The position numbers and the translations under genes were made by a program. 64,000 nt of DNA, taken from contig JBALVO010000001.1 in assembly GCA_036961445.1 (NCBI GenBank), forward strand, positions 98,643-162,642, written 5' to 3'. Positions 26,744 to 35,927 of this stretch are shown here, piece after piece (within the stretch, counting starts at the first letter, position 1; each line of letters opens with the position of its first letter). Below the pieces are notes generated by a model, which was not told the DNA's origin, did no database searches, and saw only the letters and a list, made by a program, of their open reading frames with translations. Source of the DNA: JBALVO01 sp036961445 (GTDB lineage Bacteria > Pseudomonadota > Gammaproteobacteria > Pseudomonadales > Halieaceae).

Positions 26744-28309
26744 ATGTTTGAGATTAAGCCAAGTAATGTTGCAAGCGTAAAAAACGATGTGCTGTCGGGC
26801 CTGACCGTGGCGCTGGCGCTGGTGCCAGAGGCTGTTGCGTTTGCTTTTGTCGCCGGTGTTGAGCCGTTGGTCGGCCTCTATGCCGCGTTCATGGTGGGCT
26901 TGATTACCGCGTGCATAGGTGGGCGTCCGGGCATGATATCCGGAGCAACCGGTGCCCTGGCAGTCGTTATGGTCGCGCTGGTGGCAGACCATGGTGTGGA
27001 ATACTTGTTTGCCACCGTGGTGCTGATGGGAATTCTGCAGATTACAGCGGGGGTCTTCAAGCTCGGCAAGTTTATCCGCATGGTGCCGCACCCGGTGATG
27101 CTGGGGTTTGTTAATGGCCTGGCTATCGTGATATTCCTGGCCCAGTTGGGCCAGTTTGGCATTGCTGGTGAGTCAGGTTGGCTCACTGGCACCTTCATGG
27201 AAGGATCGATTGTTGATGTCGCCTGGATGGAAGGCAGCCAGCTGTATATGCTGCTGGGGCTGGTCCTGGCAACCATGGCCATCATTCACTTCCTGCCGCG
27301 CTTCACCACCGTCATCCCCTCATCCCTGGCGGCGATTCTGGTGGTTAGTTTCCTGGTTTTTGGTCTTAACCTGGACACTCGAGTGGTGGGTGATGTGGCT
27401 TCCATCAAGGGTGGCCTACCCAGCTTTCATGTCCCCTCGGTACCGTTCAATTGGGAAACGTTTTTTATTATCTTGCCCTATGCGGTGATTCTGGCGGCTA
27501 TCGGCCTGATTGAGTCGCTGCTGACCCTGCGCCTGGTCGACGAAATCACCGAGACTCGCGGGCGCGGCAATAAGGAATGTGTGGCACAGGGAATCGCTAA
27601 TACTGCCACAGGTATGTTTGGTGGTATGGGCGGCTGCGCAATGATTGGTCAAAGCATGATCAACGTAAACTCTGGCGGCCGCGGACGCCTCTCGGGTATT
27701 ACCGCTGCCCTGTGTCTGTTGATGTTTATTCTGGTGGCCTCTTCTTTGATCGAACAAATCCCGCTGGCAGCCTTGATCGGGGTGATGTTTATTGTCGTTA
27801 TCGGTACCTTCGAGTGGAGTAGTTTTCGCGTGCTGGGCAAAGTTCCGCGCAGTGATGCCCTGGTTCTGATTCTGGTGTCTGCCGTTACAGTGGCTACCGA
27901 TCTGGCCATTGCTGTGGTGGTTGGGGTGATTGTCTCCGCGCTGGTGTTTGCCTGGGAGCACGCCAAGCACATCCTCATAGAGGCCCGCGAGGATCACAAG
28001 GGTTCTACGGTCTACGCGGTGACCGGTCCGCTGTTTTTTGGCTCTGTTACCTCTTTCCTGGAACGCTTCGACCCAAGCCAGGATAACGATGATGTGATTA
28101 TCGATTTTGCCCGCTCACGGGTGGCCGATCATTCAGGCCTGGAGGCTATTGATACGTTGGCGGATCGTTACTTAAGTGCCGGCAAGACCCTGCACCTGGT
28201 GCACCTGAGCAATGATTGCCGCAAGCTGTTACGCAAGGCCGGCAGCCTGGTTGAAGTCAACGTGATCGAAGACCCCAAGTACTTTGTCGCGGACGACGTG
28301 CTGGCGTAA
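26744..28309 (+). CDS. SulP-family anion transporter with STAS domain
   Basis: 521 aa. Signatures: VLSGLTVALALVPEAVAFAF near the N-terminus, GRPGMISGATGALAVVM, and about ten to twelve membrane helices to roughly residue 405, followed by a cytosolic STAS domain (VYAVTGPLFFGSVTSFLE ... IDFARSRVADHSGLEAID). Sulfate, bicarbonate or dicarboxylate are typical substrates. GTG at 26741 and ATG at 26744 are adjacent starts. Confidence 0.92.
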   Translation: MFEIKPSNVASVKNDVLSGLTVALALVPEAVAFAFVAGVEPLVGLYAAFMVGLITACIGGRPGMISGATGALAVVMVALVADHGVEYLFATVVLMGILQITAGVFKLGKFIRMVPHPVMLGFVNGLAIVIFLAQLGQFGIAGESGWLTGTFMEGSIVDVAWMEGSQLYMLLGLVLATMAIIHFLPRFTTVIPSSLAAILVVSFLVFGLNLDTRVVGDVASIKGGLPSFHVPSVPFNWETFFIILPYAVILAAIGLIESLLTLRLVDEITETRGRGNKECVAQGIANTATGMFGGMGGCAMIGQSMINVNSGGRGRLSGITAALCLLMFILVASSLIEQIPLAALIGVMFIVVIGTFEWSSFRVLGKVPRSDALVLILVSAVTVATDLAIAVVVGVIVSALVFAWEHAKHILIEAREDHKGSTVYAVTGPLFFGSVTSFLERFDPSQDNDDVIIDFARSRVADHSGLEAIDTLADRYLSAGKTLHLVHLSNDCRKLLRKAGSLVEVNVIEDPKYFVADDVLA

Positions 28310-28349
28310 GGCCTGAGCATTGCACGCCACGAGGTGACCCTTTCCCGGC

Positions 28350-30089
28350 TTATGCTGCGATATTACTCTCTACTGCATCCAGAAAGCCGGTCATATCAAG
28401 AAGCGTTTCCGCGCTCGGGTCGGTGGTTTTTCCCTTCAGGTCACCGGTAATTTTGCCCTGTGCTACGGTAGTAATCAGTGCTTCTTTGAGCTTGCCGGAA
28501 TATTCCAACAGTGCATCATTGTTCTCGCGCGCAGCGAGTGTTTCCAGCGCATTGGCCAGGGCGTAGATAAGAGCGGATGAATTGAAGTGGGCTTCTTTGC
28601 CGTCTGTTTCCAGGTATTTAAGGTACAGGTCATGGGCCGTACCGTGTGGGGCCTCATACAGCATGGTGCCCTCTTTACTCTCGATAATTGAACTGGCGGT
28701 GGCCAGGCTGCCACCCAATGCTGCCGAGATATCCGAGAATATATCGCCGTCGAGGTTTTGCGCCGGGTAAAGCGCGTTTCTGGGCGGGTCGGTAATCATC
28801 TTTTTCAATTGGCTGGATGGTCGCATAATCATAAAAGAAGGAGGCCTGGTGCCGGCCTTGGCCAGCGCACGTCGCACGTCGGTAATTGCGGTGCTGAATA
28901 CTTCATCGTATTCCATGTACTCGCGTTTCAGTCCGAAGTAGACCTCCTTGTCCTTGTGCGCTGCATCACGAAATACCTGGCTGACCCAGTCTGTGATCGC
29001 CTGCTGATCGTTGGACATAAGTAACACGGGGTCGTTCTTCTTGACCGTGCGAGCGTGTTTCTCTTGCCCGTCGACAATAACTTTGAGGATGCCGTCCTCT
29101 TCCATCGGCATATTGAAGCTGCCGTACTGATCACCGCCCCCGGCACTCATGCGTGACAGGGAAACATGATGCTTGCGGGTGGGGATACCGTATTTCTTTA
29201 ATTTTCCCACCAGCTTGAAAAGTTTTCTTCCGGTCGTGTTATCCGGTACCCCCCACAGAGCGCGTTGCGGTGGGTTGGACACGATGCGAGCCGCCTGCGC
29301 ATCAATCAGTTCGTAGTGGTAATTCAGCCCTGCCTGCTTGAGGCGCGCTTTGTAGTCCGTTTCATAGACATCTTCTATTGCCGAGCGCATAACCCCGTCA
29401 TAACCGGGTATAACCGTGTCTTTCAGGCCCAGGTAGGCGTCGCGTTTCTCATCGATCGCCCGTTGGAAGAACTCATGCGCCCAGGCCCTCACATCATCAA
29501 TGTCATTGGTGGCCAGTAGCCAGGGGTCACCTTTATTTACACGACGACGATGCAGCTCCATGGGGTCGCCACTGCTGCCTACAAAGATCAGCTTTATCAC
29601 CCCCGTGGCCTTGGACAGCTCATTATGGCTATGTTTTATACCGCCGCGTTCCATGGTCATCACTTCGATATCACGGCCAATCCATTCGGGTTGATTCACT
29701 TCCAGATTGCGAAACTCGATGTCCTCCCTAGTGATATTGCCACCGATACCTTTGCGGATGGCGCCATTGGGTGATTTAGTCGCCAGCTTGTTAAGCTTGG
29801 CTTCGTCAACCTCGGGATGCTTGGCCAGCAATTCATCCAGCTGTTGGCGATTTACCGTCATACCCGCATTTTTAACGCCCACGCCATATTTTTTCAGTGC
29901 TACGATGGCGTCAACCACTGCCTGCCCGTTAGTAATGAGCCGGTTTTCAGCGGTGAGGTCAACCTCCACCAATTCTATATCCAGACGAGCTTTGACGAAT
30001 TGTTGCAGGATTCGCTCGAAGGCAATCTGCGCCATTTCGTCGCCGTGCAGAATCACCAGGGGGCTCGCAACCTTGAGTTTACTGTTCAT
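28350..30089 (-). CDS. icd: Isocitrate dehydrogenase, long form with internal duplication
   Basis: 579 aa. N-terminus (PLVILHGDEMAQIAFE) and the KSPNGAIRKGIGGNITRE segment near 105-121 match type II (eukaryote-like) NADP-dependent isocitrate dehydrogenases, as do the metal site NLDGDIFSD near 445-453, APHGTAHDLY and the C-terminal helices. Type II enzymes are about 410 aa. The excess is a repeat: about 140-280 (with GLKDTVIPGYDG, ELIDAQAARIV) and about 305-440 (with GGGDQYGSF, GLKREYMEYDE, RNALYPAQ) align as two copies of the middle domain. Start: ATG at 30087-30089 with GGAGA upstream. Substrate is inferred from homology. Confidence 0.85.
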   Translation of the reverse strand: MNSKLKVASPLVILHGDEMAQIAFERILQQFVKARLDIELVEVDLTAENRLITNGQAVVDAIVALKKYGVGVKNAGMTVNRQQLDELLAKHPEVDEAKLNKLATKSPNGAIRKGIGGNITREDIEFRNLEVNQPEWIGRDIEVMTMERGGIKHSHNELSKATGVIKLIFVGSSGDPMELHRRRVNKGDPWLLATNDIDDVRAWAHEFFQRAIDEKRDAYLGLKDTVIPGYDGVMRSAIEDVYETDYKARLKQAGLNYHYELIDAQAARIVSNPPQRALWGVPDNTTGRKLFKLVGKLKKYGIPTRKHHVSLSRMSAGGGDQYGSFNMPMEEDGILKVIVDGQEKHARTVKKNDPVLLMSNDQQAITDWVSQVFRDAAHKDKEVYFGLKREYMEYDEVFSTAITDVRRALAKAGTRPPSFMIMRPSSQLKKMITDPPRNALYPAQNLDGDIFSDISAALGGSLATASSIIESKEGTMLYEAPHGTAHDLYLKYLETDGKEAHFNSSALIYALANALETLAARENNDALLEYSGKLKEALITTVAQGKITGDLKGKTTDPSAETLLDMTGFLDAVESNIAA

Positions 30090-30176
30090 CAAATCTCCAG
30101 AATTCCTTCACTGAGTCGTGCAGATATAGCCAAAGCTGGGCTAAAAGTCCAATAGGATAAGCTTTTCCAGAAAACT

Positions 30177-30182
30177 ATTATA
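30177..30182 (-). promoter_or_regulatory. Candidate -10 box of the isocitrate dehydrogenase gene
   Basis: A perfect TATAAT on the minus strand about 88 bases upstream of the start. No good -35 box lies at the expected distance. Confidence 0.3.
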
Positions 30183-30246
30183 CGCCGACTTTAGTCTTGC
30201 CGACTGTGGGTGGCGACTGCGGTGCGACCAGGCAATAAAGCGGTGT

Positions 30247-31620
30247 TCACTGCCTTTTTTTGTGGTTCTCGGAGAACCGAATGACGACCTCACCAATTGC
30301 CAGGGTAATGATGACCCCTGCCAGCACCGGCCATTGCATGCCCTCGCCGGGGGTATACATGAACAACACGATCGATAAGGCCAGCACCGCAATGCAGGTC
30401 CAGGCCACGGTGCGCGCAACAGCAAGTCCGCCAGGAACACGATAGGGTCGGGGGTGGTCAGCATCGACTATACGCATTTTGACGAAGGTCAGTAGCATGG
30501 CCTCATAAGGCAGCAGGAAGATTACTGCACTGAAAGCGAACAGGGACCAGAACAGGTCTTCATTGGAACCTGACATAAAGCCATACAGGATTAATACAAT
30601 GGTGCTCACCACACCCATCAAAACAGCGGCACCCACCGGCGTGCCCAGTTTTTTGCTTTCCAGGGCAAAAATACGCGGCAGCTCACCTTCCATGGCGGCC
30701 TCCGCTGCGGCGCGGTTGCAGCCCAGGGCCCAGGTCACACCGTTAGAGAAAAATGTGAAGAGCGCACCGAGACCCAGCACCAATACAAAGAGCTGCCCAG
30801 CTGCCGAACCACCAAAAAACAGACTCAGAGTGTCTATCAAGCCCTCCACCAGGTTGATGTCACCCGCCGGTATGGCGGCCAGAACCGCCATTGTGCCCAG
30901 CAGATAAAGAACCAGGATAATGACACCAGAAATCAGGATTGAGCGCGGCACGTCCCTGGCCGGGTCCTGCATTTCTTCACTACCCGCGCTAACCAGCTCA
31001 AAACCGAGCATGCCGTAAATAATTGCCGGTATATATTGCAGACTGTTACCCCAGTCTGGTTTCAGTGTTTGCAGGGTAAGCGGGTTGGCCATGCCATGGT
31101 CCTGAACGTGGGCAAAAGCACCGGCGATAATGGCAATAAAGATAATGACTTTCAAAATGGCGCCGATGTTGGGAATCCATTTACCGATATCCAGGGTGAT
31201 CACATTGACCACCACGGCCAACCAGGTCAGTGCCACGCCAATGGCAATCTGCCCGACCAGCGATAGCTCCGGGAAAAACATCTGCTTGAACACCCCGGCG
31301 AATAAAATGAATATCGCAGGAATCCACACGGCTGTATTCACCCAGTAGCACCAGGTCGCGCGTGACGCCCAGCGCCCGCCATAACCGTCACGTATCCAGG
31401 CGTAAATACCACCCTGCTCCGGATAGGCGCAGCCCATTTCCGCGCAGATAAGTGCAAAAGGAATAAAAAAGATAAATCCCAGAAATATCCACCAGAACAC
31501 GCTAGGCGCACCAACAGATGCCGCAGCGGTGAGCGTATCCAGCAGCAGGATGGCGGATACGGTAAATAACACCATGTCGCGCTGTCGCAGGGTCTTTTTG
31601 TGGGTGATTTCTTCGATCAT
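30247..31620 (-). CDS. APC-superfamily amino acid/polyamine permease
   Basis: 457 aa with about twelve hydrophobic helices. N-terminal TAAASVGAPSVFWWIFLGFI and AEMGCAYPEQGGIYAWIRDGYGGRW are APC-family motifs. ATG at 31618-31620 has a strong GGGGAG site seven bases upstream; readings further upstream lack one. It lies downstream of a class III aminotransferase and near a glutamine synthetase-like ligase and an agmatinase, so putrescine, agmatine or a related amine is the likely substrate (inference from context). Confidence 0.88.
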   Translation of the reverse strand: MIEEITHKKTLRQRDMVLFTVSAILLLDTLTAAASVGAPSVFWWIFLGFIFFIPFALICAEMGCAYPEQGGIYAWIRDGYGGRWASRATWCYWVNTAVWIPAIFILFAGVFKQMFFPELSLVGQIAIGVALTWLAVVVNVITLDIGKWIPNIGAILKVIIFIAIIAGAFAHVQDHGMANPLTLQTLKPDWGNSLQYIPAIIYGMLGFELVSAGSEEMQDPARDVPRSILISGVIILVLYLLGTMAVLAAIPAGDINLVEGLIDTLSLFFGGSAAGQLFVLVLGLGALFTFFSNGVTWALGCNRAAAEAAMEGELPRIFALESKKLGTPVGAAVLMGVVSTIVLILYGFMSGSNEDLFWSLFAFSAVIFLLPYEAMLLTFVKMRIVDADHPRPYRVPGGLAVARTVAWTCIAVLALSIVLFMYTPGEGMQWPVLAGVIITLAIGEVVIRFSENHKKRQ

Positions 31621-31749
31621 GTTTTGGTTCTCCCCAGAACTCATCGTAGTTGTATTAGCGGTTACATCAAAGCTGTATCTGGTGGGGACTATGTACGGCA
31701 CGGCTGAACGGAAACGCTCGCGATACTTATCCGGTAGTCATGCAGTATG

Positions 31750-31775
31750 AAAAAGCCCGGCTCTTTGGCCGGGCT
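31750..31775 (-). terminator. Rho-independent terminator after the aminotransferase gene
   Basis: AGCCCGGC/GCCGGGCT form an 8-base stem with a six-base loop, followed on the minus strand by TTTTT. It lies 14 bases past the aminotransferase stop, so the permease gene downstream probably has its own promoter or depends on read-through. Confidence 0.8.
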
Positions 31776-31788
31776 ACAATAACAGGGA

Positions 31789-33156
31789 TCAGGAAATGCC
31801 GTAGTGAGTTGCCGTCTTATCCAGCGCTTCATGTAACTTGTCTACCAGGTCGTCAATTTCCTCGATGGAGCACACCAGAGGCGGAGCAGTAATCATGGCA
31901 TCACCTGTCTGGCGCACCATTAATCCTGAGGTATTGGCCATATTGCGGCAGTAAACCGCACCGGCTGATTCTGGTGCCAGGCGCTCCCTTGAGCTTTTGT
32001 CACTAACCAGTTCCACGGCAGCGAACATACCGCGGCCGCGAACCTCGCCTACAATGCGATGATCTTCCAATTCTTTCAGGCGCGCCTGAAAGTGCGGGGC
32101 AATTTCGCTGGCCGCAGTTTCGATGATATTGGTGTCGCGCAAAATCTGCAGCGTTGCCAGACCGGCAGCGCAGGATGCCGGGTGACCCGAATATGTCAGT
32201 CCGTGAGTAAATTCGCCCTCATGTGTTAACAGGACGTCAGATACTTTATCGCTGACCATCACTCCACCAAGGGGCATGTAGCCATTAGTGACGGCCTTGG
32301 CAAAGGTCATCAAGTCAGGCTCCAGGCCATAGGTTTCGCAGCCGAACCAGCTGCCGGTGCGGCCAAAACCACAGATAACCTCGTCCATGATTAGCAGAAT
32401 GTCCCGCTCGTCACAAATGCGTTTAATTTCCGGCCAGTAAGAGTCCGGCGGGATGATGACACCACCGGCGCCCTGTACGGGCTCGGCGATAAAGGCGGCG
32501 ACCTTGTGTTCGCCCAGCTCATCAATTTTCGCTTCCAGTTCTCGCGCTACACGAATGCCAAAAGCCTCTGGGCTTTCGTCTCCGCCTTCTTCAAACCAGT
32601 GTGGCTGGTTGATGTGGTGCACATAGTCCAGACCGCGCGTTTGTTTATGCATACCACTCATGCCACCGAGACTGGCAGCAGCAATGGTAGAGCCGTGATA
32701 GGCGTTTTTACGGCTGATTATGTGTATCTTCTCGGGCTTACCCAGGCAGTCGTAATAGCGATGCACCAGACGCAGGTTGGTGTCGTTGGCCTCAGATCCG
32801 GAGTTGGTGAAAAATACGTGATTAAATTGCGCCGGCGTGATTTCAACCAGGGCGCTGGCCAATTCCACTGCGGGCTGGTTGGAGCAATTGAAAAAGTTGT
32901 TATAAAACGGTAGCTCCTGCATTTGCGCGTAGACCGCATCGCTTATGCTCTTTTGAGAGTAGCCCAGATTGCAGCACCACAAGCCAGACATCCCGTCCAG
33001 CATACGATTGCCGTCACTGTCGTAAATGTAAATATGCTCCGCCCTGGAAATAATTCTACCGCCCTGTTGGCTGTAGGCCTGCAGGTCAGTAAACGGGTGC
33101 AGGTGGTGTGCCTGGTCAAGTTTTTGCAGATGGCTCGTATCGGCTTTCATATTCAT
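31789..33156 (-). CDS. Class III PLP aminotransferase (SpuC-like)
   Basis: 455 aa omega-aminotransferase. The PLP aspartate is in LLIMDEVICGFGRTG and the Schiff-base lysine in TFAKAVTNGYMPLGG. HPFTDLQAY near the N-terminus is typical of the putrescine/beta-alanine:pyruvate group. ATG at 33154-33156 has AAGGAG upstream. In this block it would convert putrescine or a related diamine to an aldehyde with pyruvate as amino acceptor. Divergent from the ligase gene across 170 bases. Confidence 0.9.
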   Translation of the reverse strand: MNMKADTSHLQKLDQAHHLHPFTDLQAYSQQGGRIISRAEHIYIYDSDGNRMLDGMSGLWCCNLGYSQKSISDAVYAQMQELPFYNNFFNCSNQPAVELASALVEITPAQFNHVFFTNSGSEANDTNLRLVHRYYDCLGKPEKIHIISRKNAYHGSTIAAASLGGMSGMHKQTRGLDYVHHINQPHWFEEGGDESPEAFGIRVARELEAKIDELGEHKVAAFIAEPVQGAGGVIIPPDSYWPEIKRICDERDILLIMDEVICGFGRTGSWFGCETYGLEPDLMTFAKAVTNGYMPLGGVMVSDKVSDVLLTHEGEFTHGLTYSGHPASCAAGLATLQILRDTNIIETAASEIAPHFQARLKELEDHRIVGEVRGRGMFAAVELVSDKSSRERLAPESAGAVYCRNMANTSGLMVRQTGDAMITAPPLVCSIEEIDDLVDKLHEALDKTATHYGIS

Positions 33157-33326
33157 GTGCTTACTCTCCTTGCCTGGCGAATTGTCACGGACATACCGGT
33201 GGGCTACCCTCAAGTGTTATAGCCGACATTCATGCAGCGGTGTTTAATAGTGTGGCATAGTCGCCAGGCGATGAAATTACCCCTAAAGTGGTGTTTTGCG
33301 AACTACCTAATTCAGGAATAGAGGCG

Positions 33327-34673
33327 ATGGCCGAGAACAAAGAGAGTCTGCAGGCTTTTTTGGACAAACATCCAGAGATAGAAATTTTCGAACTTATTTT
33401 GCCGGATGTCTGTGGTGGTTTGCGCGGCAAGTGGATTACCCGCGATAAAATACACAAGGTGATGGATGGGGCGCTCAAGCTTCCGCTCAGTTCACTGGCC
33501 TTTGATATTTGGGGCAGGGACGCTGAGGAGTTGGTATTTGATAACGGCGATGGTGATGGCTTTCTGGACGCAGACATCAGAACACTGGTTGTTAACCCGT
33601 GGGCCCGGCGGCCGACCGCACAGCTTATCGTATCGATGCGTCATGTAGATGGCGACCCCTGCGGCTACGACACACGCTTTATAGTGCAGGCGCTTATGGC
33701 GCGCTTTAAGGCCAGAGGGCTTACCCCCGTGGTTGCCAGTGAGATGGAGTTTTACCTGTTGCGCGATGAACGCGATGCTACCGGTAGACCCGTGCATACC
33801 CAGACCGAGCGGGTTGGTGCTGTCGGCGGCGGTCAGACCTATGGCCTGGATACCATGGAGGCAATGTCTGAGCTGCTACATGAGATACGTGACGCCTGCA
33901 GTGCGCAAGGACTGCCTATCGATACCCTGATCAAGGAATCCGCGCCTTCGCAATATGAGATCAATCTCTATCACAGCCCGGATGCACTGGCCGCCGCCGA
34001 TCAGGCAATGATGTTGCAACGGGTGATAAAAGGTGTGTCCAAACGCTACGGTCTGCGCGCTACGTTTATGGCCAAGCCGTTTGGTGACCTGGCGGGCAAT
34101 GGTATGCATGTGCATTGCAGTGTGCTGGATGAACAGGGTAATAATGCGTTTGACGATGGCACGGGGCAGGGTAATGCGCTGCTGCGTCAGGCGATAGCGG
34201 GGTGTCTGGAGACGATGGAAGACAGTATGTTGCTGTTTGCCCCCAACCAGAATTCGTATCGGCGCTTTCAGCGTGGCACCCATGCGCCAATGGCACCTTG
34301 CTGGGGTTATGAAAATCGCACTGTATCTGTGAGAGTCCCGGCTGATACACCACAGGCGACGCGTATCGAGCATCGGGTAGCCGGGGCCGATGGCAACCCT
34401 TACCTGGTGATTGCTGCAATTCTCGCTGGCATATTGCACGGGATCGAGAACCAGTTGCAAGCTCCGGCCCCACTGCAAGGTAATGCCTACGACCAGGTGC
34501 CTGCATGCCTGCCGCGCTATTGGCCAGATGCACTGGCCTGCTTCAAGGCGTCCACCTTCGTGCGTGACAACTTCGGCGCGGAATTCCAGCGCGTTTATGC
34601 CGTGTTAAAGCAGCAGGAACTGGATGAGTTCGACCGCCATGTAACCGCTCTGGAATATGACGCCTGCCTGTAA
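33327..34673 (+). CDS. Glutamine synthetase-family ligase (gamma-glutamylpolyamine synthetase-like)
   Basis: 448 aa, the length of PuuA/GlnA-III-type enzymes. N-terminal beta-grasp region to about residue 110, then the catalytic domain with ASEMEFYLL (metal Glu), FMAKPFGDLAGNGMHVHCSV, FAPNQNSYRRF and the arginine-rich NRTVSVRVP. The adenylylation tyrosine segment of true GlnA is not seen. PuuA-type enzymes join glutamate to putrescine using ATP. ATG at 33327 has GAGG five bases upstream. Followed after 46 bases by an agmatinase-like gene. Confidence 0.88.
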   Translation: MAENKESLQAFLDKHPEIEIFELILPDVCGGLRGKWITRDKIHKVMDGALKLPLSSLAFDIWGRDAEELVFDNGDGDGFLDADIRTLVVNPWARRPTAQLIVSMRHVDGDPCGYDTRFIVQALMARFKARGLTPVVASEMEFYLLRDERDATGRPVHTQTERVGAVGGGQTYGLDTMEAMSELLHEIRDACSAQGLPIDTLIKESAPSQYEINLYHSPDALAAADQAMMLQRVIKGVSKRYGLRATFMAKPFGDLAGNGMHVHCSVLDEQGNNAFDDGTGQGNALLRQAIAGCLETMEDSMLLFAPNQNSYRRFQRGTHAPMAPCWGYENRTVSVRVPADTPQATRIEHRVAGADGNPYLVIAAILAGILHGIENQLQAPAPLQGNAYDQVPACLPRYWPDALACFKASTFVRDNFGAEFQRVYAVLKQQELDEFDRHVTALEYDACL

Positions 34674-34681
34674 CTGCTATT

Positions 34682-34699
34682 GGCCGCGCTAGCGCGGCC
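34682..34699. repeat. Perfect 18-base palindrome
   Basis: GGCCGCGCTAGCGCGGCC, between the ligase and agmatinase-like genes. It forms a very GC-rich hairpin with no following U-run, so mRNA processing, partial attenuation or protein binding are options. Confidence 0.6.
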
Positions 34700-34719
34700 C
34701 TGACTACGAGAAGTATGTA

Positions 34720-35640
34720 ATGACTGATGAAAAATCGTTACTGGAAGATCACTCGCTATACGCTAATGTGTTCAGCTACATGGGTCTGCCATTGAGTCGT
34801 GACCTGTCCAACGATGCCATTAATGCTGTGGTGATGGGTATCCCCTATGATCTTGGCACCAGTGGTCGTGCAGGTGCCCGCAGCGGTCCCAATGCCATTC
34901 GCCAGGCCAGTGCCAACCTGCGTTGGGAGGAACAGCGCTGGCCCTGGGAGTTTTCCCTGGCTGACCGGCTGCAGGCCATCGATTATGGTGACGTTCAATT
35001 TAACTGGGGAGACAGCGATGGCATGTTGGCCGTCGTGGAACAGCAGGCTGCACTTATTACCGCTGCCGGCAAGACCCTGGTGAGCTTCGGTGGAGATCAC
35101 TTTGTTAGCCTGCCTTTATTGCGCGGGCACGCGCGAACACACGGCAAGCTGGCGCTTATTCATTTTGATGCCCACACGGACAGCTATGAGGATGCGGGAG
35201 CGTATAACCACGGTTGTATGTTTTACCGCGCCCCTCGCGAGGGGCTGATTGATCCCGCGCGCTCCGTGCAGATTGGTATCCGTACTGATTACGACAGGCC
35301 CAAGCACGAGTTTCTGGTCATTGATGCTCACCGTGCCAACGAACAGACGGTGGAACAAACGGTGGCGGCCATACGTGCTCGTGTCGGTGAGCACCCGGCT
35401 TACCTGACCTTCGATATAGACTGTCTGGATCCTGCCTACGCACCCGGTACTGGCACGCCGGTGGTCGGTGGTTTAAGTACTTCGCGTGTCCTGCGTATTC
35501 TGCAGGGTATTGCCGATCTCAATATCGTTGGTTTTGATGTCGTTGAGGTGTCTCCCGCCTATGATCACGCGGAAGTGACCGCCCTGGCAGGCGCTTCTCT
35601 GGCGTTGCAGTTCCTGTATATGCGGGCTAGCCGCAGCTAA
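34720..35640 (+). CDS. speB: Agmatinase/ureohydrolase family protein
   Basis: 306 aa. All manganese-site motifs are present: FGGDHFVSLP, HFDAHTDSYED and FDIDCLDPAYAPGTG. GIPYDLGTSGRAGARSGPNAIRQAS is the typical N-terminal signature. The family removes urea from agmatine, guanidinobutyrate or similar guanidines; agmatine to putrescine suits the neighbouring putrescine-type genes. GAGAAG lies upstream of the ATG. The symbol is by homology; guanidinobutyrase is an alternative. Confidence 0.88.
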   Translation: MTDEKSLLEDHSLYANVFSYMGLPLSRDLSNDAINAVVMGIPYDLGTSGRAGARSGPNAIRQASANLRWEEQRWPWEFSLADRLQAIDYGDVQFNWGDSDGMLAVVEQQAALITAAGKTLVSFGGDHFVSLPLLRGHARTHGKLALIHFDAHTDSYEDAGAYNHGCMFYRAPREGLIDPARSVQIGIRTDYDRPKHEFLVIDAHRANEQTVEQTVAAIRARVGEHPAYLTFDIDCLDPAYAPGTGTPVVGGLSTSRVLRILQGIADLNIVGFDVVEVSPAYDHAEVTALAGASLALQFLYMRASRS

Positions 35641-35694
35641 TTTTTCACACCCTGCTCGAGGGGCCGGTGTTGATTGAATCATAGCGAAGCCATC

Positions 35695-35771
35695 GCGCTG
35701 GCAGGTAGCCGTATGCCCCCACTCGGTTGAAACCCCACGCCCTCGGGGGACATACGGCTACCTGCGAGCGC
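35695..35771. repeat. Large imperfect inverted repeat (REP/MITE-like)
   Basis: Arms 35701-35715 and 35751-35765 pair perfectly over 15 bases. The stem extends outward by five pairs (35695-35699 with 35767-35771, past one mismatch) and inward by five C-G pairs past a bulged A at 35750, leaving a loop of about 24 bases. It sits in the noncoding stretch between the convergent agmatinase-like and TonB receptor genes. No ORF, target-site duplication or T-run is seen. Confidence 0.7.
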
Positions 35772-35882
35772 TTATACCGAGCAAGGCGTTACGTAAGAGT
35801 ATTGCACTGCGATAGAAGCGAACCGGCCACCGTGCGATGTCTCCGGTATGAATCAACTGATTATGAACGTTTCGAATGACAT

Positions 35883-35909
35883 AAAAAAAGCGCCCCTGAA
35901 GGCGCCTTT
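35883..35909 (-). terminator. Rho-independent terminator after the TonB receptor gene
   Basis: GGCGC/GCGCC stem, extended by three A-T pairs past a bulge, followed by seven T on the minus strand, 20 bases beyond the receptor stop. Confidence 0.75.
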
Positions 35910-35927
35910 GAGACAGTCGCTACGTTA

